Positions 58,291 through 64,000 of a stretch of DNA of 64,000 bases are shown here, one piece after another; position 1 is the stretch's first letter, and each line of letters starts with the position of its first letter. Source of the DNA: Bacillus sp. HNG (GTDB lineage Bacteria > Bacillota > Bacilli > Bacillales > Bacillaceae_L); NCBI RefSeq assembly GCF_003400205.1, contig NZ_QUQV01000002.1:610271-674270 (forward strand), in the 5' to 3' direction. The position numbers and the translations under genes are program-made. The notes below the pieces were generated by a model. The model made no database searches. It saw only the letters and a program-made list of their open reading frames with translations, and was not told where the DNA came from.

Positions 58291-59166
58291 TTAATGTATG
58301 TCTCGTTTCTTAAAGCTACCTCCCTTTACTTCCGAAACGTCATACACAACAACAAATGCCTGTTTGTCAATTTCATAAATAATTTCTTTCATTTTACTGT
58401 CCTCTAAACGGTTAATAATACAAGTAATTTCTTTGAATTGCTCATTTGAATAACCGCCTTCAACGATATTATATGTTGCACTTCGACCTAAACGATCTCG
58501 TATCGTTTCTACCATTAGTTCAGGTTGACTTGTAATAACTTTATAGGTTTTAGAACCACTTAAACCTTCCTCCACAGTATGAATCACCTTAGAAGCTATA
58601 AAATAAGCAATGCCTGATAAGAAAGCCCCTTGTAGTCCAAATACGGTTGAAACTACAATAAAAACAAATAAGTTTAAGAATAAAATCAGATCACTTGTTC
58701 CAAAAGGTAATCTTCGGGATAGTAATACGGCTAACATATCAATGCCATCCAATGCACCACCATTTCGTAATGCGACTCCCATACCAAATCCGATAATAAT
58801 ACCACCAACAACGGTTACTAACAGTGTATCTCCTTGAATAATGGTTGGAATGTGGTGCATAATGCTTGTCCCATAAGCTAATGAAGCAATGCCGATAACA
58901 GAATAAATTGCAAAACTTTTCCCTATTTGTTTATATCCTAAAAATATGAAAGGGATATTTAGAACAGCAATCAAAATACCAAGAGGAATCCCCATTAATT
59001 CTGAACCAACAATACTCAGACCAGTTACACCGCCATCTGAGACGTTGTTTGGAATTAGTATTGCCTCCAGTCCATATGCTGTTATAAATGCCCCGATTAT
59101 AACTGCTACTGCGCGTGTTACCTTTTTAAGTCCATTCATTTTTCTTTGCTTGACCATTGTACTCAT
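58291..59166 (-). CDS. YitT family membrane protein
   Basis: Membrane protein of 291 residues with an N-terminal DUF161 domain of about five to six helices (IIGAFITAYGLEAILIPNNVSDGGVTGLSIV) and a C-terminal DUF2179 domain (SQPELMVETIRDRLGRSATYNIVEGGYS...IYEIDKQAFVVVYDVSEVKGG). Bacillales carry several such paralogues (YitT, YvjA, YpjC, YqfU), mostly of unknown role. What sets this one apart is its promoter, with three operator-like sites. ATG follows AGAGGACTCAAAA. It is transcribed alone. Confidence 0.9.
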   Translation of the reverse strand: MSTMVKQRKMNGLKKVTRAVAVIIGAFITAYGLEAILIPNNVSDGGVTGLSIVGSELMGIPLGILIAVLNIPFIFLGYKQIGKSFAIYSVIGIASLAYGTSIMHHIPTIIQGDTLLVTVVGGIIIGFGMGVALRNGGALDGIDMLAVLLSRRLPFGTSDLILFLNLFVFIVVSTVFGLQGAFLSGIAYFIASKVIHTVEEGLSGSKTYKVITSQPELMVETIRDRLGRSATYNIVEGGYSNEQFKEITCIINRLEDSKMKEIIYEIDKQAFVVVYDVSEVKGGSFKKRDIH

Positions 59167-59266
59167 TTTTGAGTCCTCTTTCCCAACGAATCTCTTTTTT
59201 TCATTTAAGGTACATTATTTGTTATTTCTATAAATCATATTCAATCCGATGCCCTGTTCAACGACT

Positions 59267-59341
59267 TGACACAGTGTCACATTACGATAAAATATTATAT
59301 GACAGTGTGTCATTTGTCAATAAAAATATGACATCGTGTCA
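59267..59341 (-). promoter_or_regulatory. YitT promoter with three operator copies
   Basis: Near-palindromes TGACACAGTGTCA (59267-59279), TGACAGTGTGTCA (59300-59312) and TGACATCGTGTCA (59329-59341) share TGACANNGTGTCA. On the minus strand TTGACA (59320-59315) and TAATAT (59297-59292) are 17 bases apart. One copy lies upstream of -35, one between the boxes and one just after the expected start. This looks like tight repression by a dimeric repressor. Confidence 0.7.
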
Positions 59342-59412
59342 TGTGAAAAAAGTGAGCAGTCTCTTTATTTACCAAGCAACTTTATCCATAAAAAAATGGC
59401 GTCTTCCCCCAA

Positions 59413-59547
59413 TAATGCAATGTTTTACGTACAAAGGGTCAGGCTCTGAATTTTAACCCATGCATTCCAATTCAAGGTGAGTGTCCAGATGAGTCGTTTA
59501 CTCAATGTTGTGAAGATAAACACGATGATGATTCATGTTCAGACTAG
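59413..59547 (+). pseudogene. Cys-rich coding remnant, uncertain
   Basis: An open frame from 59416 to the stop at 59545-59547 has no start codon or ribosome binding site. It reads LNFNPCIPIQGECPDE then SFTQCCEDKHDDDSCSD, with six cysteines and an acidic end, which does not look like random sequence. It may be the end of a lost small gene. It lies in the 539-base gap 59167-59705, which otherwise contains the YitT promoter and a terminator. Confidence 0.25.
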
Positions 59548-59584
59548 TACCATCACATCCACACCAATATTAAAAGATGTATAA

Positions 59585-59613
59585 AAGACTAGCTTTATAT
59601 CAAAAAGCTAGTC
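59585..59613. terminator. Rho-independent terminator-like hairpin
   Basis: AGACTAGCTT...AAGCTAGTCT, a perfect 10-bp stem followed by a T-rich stretch on the plus strand. It would end a transcript coming from the remnant at 59413-59547. Confidence 0.6.
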
Positions 59614-59705
59614 TATTTCTCTATATTCATTTCTTAAAACGTGGACTTATCCTTTATACGGTATGGCTTTACCATACCAATGATCAGGCCCCTGAAACCA
59701 GCAAC

Positions 59706-59891
59706 CTAGTTTAAAAACATCATCATAAATGGACCAATTAGCTTAGCAAGCAACAGTAGAACTAAACCAGTAAACATATATGTAACATATTTTTTCCGAT
59801 CTACACCTACTCTTAATTCCCACAAACCGATTGTAATGAAAAATACACTGATCATTAAAACGATTTCGGGTAGCAATATAAACATATTCAT
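59706..59891 (-). CDS. Small membrane protein of unknown function
   Basis: A 61-residue protein with two hydrophobic helices (about 4-24 and 40-60) joined by a short charged loop LRVGVDRKKYV. ATG is preceded by AAGGGGATTACTAG, a reasonable ribosome binding site. I do not recognise a family. No gene close by on the same strand helps to define its role. Confidence 0.55.
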   Translation of the reverse strand: MNMFILLPEIVLMISVFFITIGLWELRVGVDRKKYVTYMFTGLVLLLLAKLIGPFMMMFLN

Positions 59892-60051
59892 CTAGTAATC
59901 CCCTTTTTTTATTTGTGTCCCTTCTCATTGCACACTCCACATTAACATAATATTCCAGATACCTAGACGAATTTCCTGCTCCAGTCCCAGAAAAAAAAAC
60001 GACTGCCTAGTTTAGCAATCGCACCCCTTAAAAGCAAATGATATTTTTACT

Positions 60052-60474
60052 TTACTCGATAAATTCCCAATCTGGATTCCAAACTATTTCCCACAAATGT
60101 CCGTCTGGGTCTTGGAAGTAACCAGAGTATCCTCCCCAAAAGGTATCGTGTGCTGGAACTGTAATAGTTGCACCAGCCCTCCTTGCCTGCTCCATTACCA
60201 TATCGACCTCTGCTTTACTCCCCACATTATGACCAATCGTGAATTCAGTTGGACTTATTGGAGACTGCTCTATACTTGTATCATGAGCGACATCCTTACG
60301 ATTCCAAATGGCGAGTTTCAATCCTGATTGTAAATCGAAAAATGCTACAGCACCGTGCTCAAATTCCTGACCAACTATTCCTTGTGTTGGTAGTCCAAGT
60401 CCTTCCTTGTAGAATTTCAAAGACCTTTCCAAATCATCTACACCCAATGTGATAACTGAAATTCGTGGTTTCAT
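60052..60474 (-). CDS. VOC family (glyoxalase-like) protein
   Basis: Protein of about 140 residues with the vicinal-oxygen-chelate fold in two beta-alpha-beta-beta-beta halves. The start RISVITLGVDDLERSLKFYKEGLGLP and end GYSGYFQDPDGHLWEIVWNPDWEF are characteristic. The GYFQDPDGHLWEI segment carries a metal Glu, and the first half lacks the usual His at the start of strand one (ITLGVDD). ATG at 60474 follows AGGAGATACGAG. Glyoxalase, dioxygenase and antibiotic-binding roles exist in this family, and none can be assigned here. Confidence 0.88.
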   Translation of the reverse strand: MKPRISVITLGVDDLERSLKFYKEGLGLPTQGIVGQEFEHGAVAFFDLQSGLKLAIWNRKDVAHDTSIEQSPISPTEFTIGHNVGSKAEVDMVMEQARRAGATITVPAHDTFWGGYSGYFQDPDGHLWEIVWNPDWEFIE

Positions 60475-60529
60475 CTCGTATCTCCTAACTATTTTATTCG
60501 TGCAAATTATAAAATCGGCTATCAAAACA

Positions 60530-60814
60530 TTAAATCAAAAACCAAATACCTACACTCATCACCATAAATATAGCTCCGAAAATAAATAACGTAATTCTTA
60601 AAGCTAAAGTATGATGAGTCCGAAAAGTTATTTTATATAGTTTGTGAAGCCCCATTAAAATCCATCCAACGATTAAAAAAAGTCCTGTTGCATCTGGACT
60701 TTCATTGGTTTCCTCGTAAAACCCTTCTGCTTTCTTAGAAAACGAAAAGTAGAAAGCCATAATACTTAATACTCCCGTGATTACCGTTACGCCTAATACA
60801 GTCAAAATGTCCAT
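60530..60814 (-). CDS. Small membrane protein of unknown function
   Basis: Protein of about 94 residues with three hydrophobic helices (residues about 2-24, 42-58 and 70-92), separated by a charged loop KKAEGFYEETNESPDA and by KLYKITFRTHH. The start at 60814 is preceded by GGGGTATGGAGT; the frame opens at 60838. No family recognised. It ends 56 bases upstream of the VOC gene and could be cotranscribed with it. Confidence 0.6.
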   Translation of the reverse strand: MDILTVLGVTVITGVLSIMAFYFSFSKKAEGFYEETNESPDATGLFLIVGWILMGLHKLYKITFRTHHTLALRITLFIFGAIFMVMSVGIWFLI

Positions 60815-60899
60815 ACTCCATACCCCGCTACTTTTCATTTTTTCTTTATCTAGTAACCTAGCTTTATTTTGATACGGCAGACACCATAAATTGTTTCAT

Positions 60900-61430
60900 C
60901 TATTCTGTACCAACATATATAAATTCATCTTTCTTGCCAAATCGAAAATGGATATCATACTTTGTTTCACTTCCATATTGGTTGTAGCCATAAAGAAAAT
61001 AACCGACCTCGGTAAAATCAGTCTGTGGATTATAAAAGTTAAAATACATGGGTAATCCAGCAATTTCTGTTGGAAAGTGTTCAATTGGAGAATCACTAAG
61101 TTCATCAAAATAGATCTTGCCATCAATAACCTCAAGTTCAACATCAAAATCACTTCTTATTTTATCGAATTCGTTCTTCGCTATATAGTTCATAATGTTT
61201 CTTGCTTTATGGTCAAAGATTTGTAATTTCTCTCTGTTCTTCTTTTCTTGTTCCAATTCGTAATTAACAAGGATTAGTTCATCTTTTAACATATTAATCT
61301 CTACATTTTTCTTTTCAATCTGAGTTTCGTATTCCAAAGTTAAAGATTTCTTGTCATATTTATCATTAGAGCATGCAGATATGAAACTTACCATTAATAC
61401 AATTCCTGGATAAAGGATAGACCGTTTCAT
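60900..61430 (-). CDS. Lipoprotein of unknown function
   Basis: Exported protein of 176 residues with a type II signal peptide: basic MKRS, a hydrophobic segment and the lipobox FISAC with Cys20 as the lipidation site. A coiled-coil stretch follows, about residues 30-72 (EYETQIEKKNVEINMLKDELILVNYELEQEKKNREK in pieces). The C-terminal 90 residues form a beta-rich domain (PMYFNFYNPQTDFTEVGYFLYGYN). It is anchored to the outer face of the membrane. No known family recognised. Confidence 0.75.
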   Translation of the reverse strand: MKRSILYPGIVLMVSFISACSNDKYDKKSLTLEYETQIEKKNVEINMLKDELILVNYELEQEKKNREKLQIFDHKARNIMNYIAKNEFDKIRSDFDVELEVIDGKIYFDELSDSPIEHFPTEIAGLPMYFNFYNPQTDFTEVGYFLYGYNQYGSETKYDIHFRFGKKDEFIYVGTE

Positions 61431-61584
61431 TTTATCAACCCCAACTATATCATTTTCCCTTATACCCTTTTAGTAGTAACTTCAACACTAATCAGCGATA
61501 ATCCTTCCTGTACGTGATATAGACGTTTATCATAAGAAATTATCTCCCTATTAATTGATAAATCTTGAAAAAAAGGTTTCGTTT

Positions 61585-61608
61585 ATACCTCAATTCCATT
61601 AGAGGTAT
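61585..61608. promoter_or_regulatory. Inverted repeat upstream of the ECF sigma gene
   Basis: ATACCTC-N10-GAGGTAT lies 72 bases before the sigma factor start, next to an AT-rich region TATTATAAAAA. It may be an operator or part of an autoregulated promoter. Confidence 0.35.
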
Positions 61609-61679
61609 GTTATTATAAAAAGTAAAATATACCCATTTTTACAATGTTTTTACGAATATATAATGGAAGGTATGGTTGC

Positions 61680-62249
61680 ATGTTAAAAAAGCTTTTCACC
61701 AAGAAGAAACCTTCAGAAGATGAGTACCGACTAATTTACGATTTATTTTATGACCGTGTCTACCATGATGCTTATTTTATTACTCGGGATCCATATTTAG
61801 CTCAGGATGTTGTTCAAGATACTTTTATGAAAGCATTTAGAGATTTAGATAGTTTAAGAGATCGATCAAAAATGGGTGCTTGGTTATCTACCATTGCATC
61901 CAGAACAGCTATAGACTTAATTCGTAAACAAAAAGTATGGAACGGAATCCCTACAGAAGACGTCTATTTAGAAAAAGATAAAAATAACCATTCAAATCCC
62001 GTTGAAATGGAAGTTGAAATAAAGCTTATGTTGAAAGAAGTAGGAGAAGTTCTTTCTGAGATTAGTGTAGAGCATCGAGAGATTCTGCTTTTAAAATACA
62101 TACATGAATTAAAAGAGAAGGAAATAGCAGAGTTACTTAACCTTAAAGAAGGTACAGTGAAATCTAGAATATTTCGCGCCAAAAAAGAGCTAAGAAATAT
62201 ATTAATTGGTAAGAATTTTACCCAACATAGGGATGGTGAAGTATTATGA
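61680..62249 (+). CDS. ECF-type RNA polymerase sigma factor
   Basis: Sigma factor of about 189 residues. Region 2 is YDRVYHDAYFITRDPYLAQDVVQDTFMKAFRDLDSL and region 4 is EISVEHREILLLKYIHELKEKEIAELLNLKEGTVKSRIFRAKKEL (both in pieces). The class resembles SigV/SigW-like ECFs. ATG at 61680 follows GGAAGGTATGGTTGC; the ATG at 61644 is less well placed. The stop overlaps the start of the anti-sigma gene by four bases (ATGA), the typical arrangement. It controls envelope or stress functions in related bacteria; targets here are unknown. Confidence 0.92.
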   Translation: MLKKLFTKKKPSEDEYRLIYDLFYDRVYHDAYFITRDPYLAQDVVQDTFMKAFRDLDSLRDRSKMGAWLSTIASRTAIDLIRKQKVWNGIPTEDVYLEKDKNNHSNPVEMEVEIKLMLKEVGEVLSEISVEHREILLLKYIHELKEKEIAELLNLKEGTVKSRIFRAKKELRNILIGKNFTQHRDGEVL

Positions 62250-63001
62250 AAAACCACGTTTCTCTAAAGCATGATGGTCTTAGGGATTCAATGAAATCTG
62301 AATATAAAAATGCACCTTTGCCCCCTTCTTCCAAAGAGGAAACATGGTTAAACATACAACAGGGATTAAAAGAAAATAAAAAGAAAAAGGTGGTTTTTAA
62401 ACCTGGCTGGGTTGCTGCCTCCATCTTAATAGCATTTATTATTGGAACATTAGCATTGGAAAATAGTCAAGGTGATGCCTTTGGTTGGATTACGAAATAT
62501 TTTCAACAAGATAATGGGACTATTACCCAAATAGGAGATTCAATTAGTACAGGAGAGTCAAATAGCCTCCCACTCCCTTCTACTGATTCTTTACAAGAAA
62601 TAGGTACTATAACGAAAGAAGAGGTCATGAGTTTATCTGAAGCACAAAAAGTGGCCAATTTCCACATATTAACCCCCACTTTTTTACCTGATGGATACGA
62701 ACTTTTAGATGTCAATGTTGTTTATGGGGAGAATGAAGCGAGTAATGATATTATATTAAATTACAGCAACCAACTCATGGTCCAACAAATTGGAGGAGCT
62801 GAGAACATGGGGAATACTTTACTAATTGATAATGAAGATACCAAGGTAGAAACGATTACAATTAAGGGCGAAAAAGCCACCCTTTTAACTTTTAAGGATC
62901 ATACAAGTAGGCTAATCTTTAATCAATTGAAGACCAGAATAATCATTAGCGGAAGTCTACCCGGTGAAGAGTTAATCTCGATAGCAGAATCTATGAAATA
63001 A
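62246..63001 (+). CDS. Anti-sigma factor, single-pass membrane protein (DUF4367-like)
   Basis: Protein of 251 residues with a cytoplasmic N terminus (about 50 residues, including EETWLNIQQGLKENKKKK), one transmembrane helix (residues about 54-72, WVAASILIAFIIGTLAL) and an extracellular DUF4367-like domain. That domain contains VANFHILTPTFLPDGYELLDVNVVYG, typical of the family. It is translationally coupled to the ECF sigma factor and most likely holds it inactive until an envelope signal is received. There is no zinc-binding HxxxCxxC motif, so this is not the ZAS class. Confidence 0.85.
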   Translation: MKNHVSLKHDGLRDSMKSEYKNAPLPPSSKEETWLNIQQGLKENKKKKVVFKPGWVAASILIAFIIGTLALENSQGDAFGWITKYFQQDNGTITQIGDSISTGESNSLPLPSTDSLQEIGTITKEEVMSLSEAQKVANFHILTPTFLPDGYELLDVNVVYGENEASNDIILNYSNQLMVQQIGGAENMGNTLLIDNEDTKVETITIKGEKATLLTFKDHTSRLIFNQLKTRIIISGSLPGEELISIAESMK

Positions 63002-63003
63002 GA

Positions 63004-63049
63004 AAAAGCTAACTTTAATAGTCACATGGAACTATTAGAGTTAGCTTTT
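63004..63049. terminator. Terminator after the ECF operon
   Basis: AAAAGCTAAC.TTTAATAGT pairs with ACTATTAGAGTTAGCTTTT around an 8-base loop. It lies between the anti-sigma gene and the convergent secreted-protein gene and probably serves both. Confidence 0.75.
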
Positions 63050-63060
63050 AATATTCTATA

Positions 63061-63591
63061 TTAAAAATAATAAATTGAACTTGAAACACTACTAAATGTT
63101 TCCGTTTTACTCCCCATTGTAACCTTATGCACTCCCCTAGTACGGTAATAATATCCCTTTGGGGCAATATATTCTACAAAATTATACAAATAATTGGTAC
63201 CGTATTTCACAAATTCTTTTCCGCTACTATAATCAACCCATCTCGATCTTGAGGAATCCCACACTTGTAAATACAATGTTGTTGTAATTTTATCAGCATT
63301 CACATAGCTATCGGTATGTCCGGAAATTTTAAGTGAACTCCCGTTATTATAAATGGACACTTGTGCTGATTTGATATAGTCTGTTGCTTGTATGATTATT
63401 TCTTCTGCTGCGCCATCATTGGGGACTAATGGTTCACTGATAGGTGGTAACTTCGGCATATGTTCAGGCTCTTGTAGGTTGGTTTTATCGAAGGCGATAA
63501 CTCCTCCTTCCGCCCGCGCCCTATCAACGTTCAAAAGAAAAACAATAGTAAAAATAAACAGGAATGTTAACAAGTACAACCATATTTTCAT
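63061..63591 (-). CDS. Secreted protein, DUF6147-like
   Basis: Protein of about 176 residues with a signal peptide (MKIWLYLLTFLFIFTIVFLL... ARA-EGG, cleavage probably near residue 27). A proline-rich linker MPKLPPISEPLVPND follows, then a beta-rich domain YIKSAQVSIYNNGSSLKISGHTDSY...TTTLYLQVWDSSRSRWVDY...YYYRTRGVH. This domain resembles the DUF6147 group. ATG at 63591 has AAAGGAG upstream; the frame extends to 63681 without one. The 409 bases from 63592 to the window end show no further gene, only a weak hairpin near 63950-63985. Confidence 0.7.
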   Translation of the reverse strand: MKIWLYLLTFLFIFTIVFLLNVDRARAEGGVIAFDKTNLQEPEHMPKLPPISEPLVPNDGAAEEIIIQATDYIKSAQVSIYNNGSSLKISGHTDSYVNADKITTTLYLQVWDSSRSRWVDYSSGKEFVKYGTNYLYNFVEYIAPKGYYYRTRGVHKVTMGSKTETFSSVSSSIYYF

Positions 63592-64000
63592 AGTTCTATT
63601 TACTCCTTTATTTTGTTTTATAGTAAAGGCGTACCAGAGTCCAAAAATGTTCCATAAAACTATGAATTTATTAAAACACATTTCCTTTTCTGTAAATCAC
63701 TGTTCAATCATCTTATTAAAAGAAACATTTATAGTTAAATCTCTCATTGTAATGTCAAACATTACATAAGATGAAACAAAAGAATAGGTGAACAAGGGAA
63801 TACATGCTTTCACCTCATATACCACCACAACATCAAAGTTTTCACTACAAAATTATATCCTAATTTTCTTCAGCTAAACCAGCTAATAGGATGTCAATAT
63901 TTTTCTGTAAAATTATTAAACAGTTAATGATATACTAAAAATGCGCATGCCAAATAACCCTCCTCATCCATATTGGAAGGTTTTTCATGTATTACTTAAT

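Noticed and set aside
59437..59461. Further REP copy AGGGTCAGGCTCTG...AACCC
   Set aside because: Outer GGGT/ACCC arms pair only weakly and the core of the REP family is missing.

Overview
The window is a chromosomal stretch of an endospore-forming member of the Bacillaceae, low in GC. The evidence is a splAB spore photoproduct lyase operon, a CotF-type coat protein, YugN-, YuzA- and YitT-like proteins, S-box and purine riboswitches, and GGAGG-type ribosome binding sites. No rRNA, tRNA, CRISPR array, phage or transposase gene was seen. The species cannot be named from the sequence alone.

Layout. 1-5280: UV-damage and spore genes (two tandem UvsE-type endonucleases, YugN, splA-splB, small proteins, a ferritin-like DUF2383 protein, CotF). 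5460-8640: a flavin monooxygenase with an FMN reductase, then guanine deaminase. 8844-13117: a MarR-linked catabolic block of three short-chain dehydrogenases and an MFS carrier, with the same palindrome upstream of both transcription units. 13309-18800: an Ntn-type acyltransferase/hydrolase, a TetR regulator divergent from a DsbA-like protein, a pirin, and a sigma factor/ClpP pair. 18928-23300: a SAM-riboswitch-led unit (cyclase family, MetE-like enzyme) followed by an SDR and an NhaC antiporter. 23487-29212: DMT and sodium/solute transporters, a ManA-like isomerase and an MscS channel. 29547-34598: a response regulator/histidine kinase/ABC transporter module. 34730-39108: a guanine-riboswitch-controlled purine permease, a YtrA-type GntR operon and an MFS exporter.

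39516-42671 holds a complete pqqE-D-C-B-A set for the cofactor pyrroloquinoline quinone, including an unlisted 24-residue pqqA. This is unusual for a Gram-positive spore former. 42828-48715: a MATE pump, two D-amino-acid-oxidase-like flavoproteins and a HcnABC-like multi-subunit dehydrogenase. 49067-53913: a gentisate pathway (3-hydroxybenzoate 6-hydroxylase, gentisate dioxygenase, a DinB-family protein in the maleylpyruvate isomerase slot, fumarylpyruvate hydrolase) with a divergent IclR regulator. 54136-64000: Ddh, a divergent ATP-sulfurylase-like protein, an orphan PurC, a YitT protein behind three operator copies, small membrane and lipoproteins, an ECF sigma/anti-sigma pair and a secreted protein.

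Between genes there is a dispersed REP-like palindrome with core GGGACAG...CTGTCCC, at 13 loci in the first 49 kb and often touching stop codons. There are also three separate arrays of decayed direct repeats, at 29348, 39223 and 57941.
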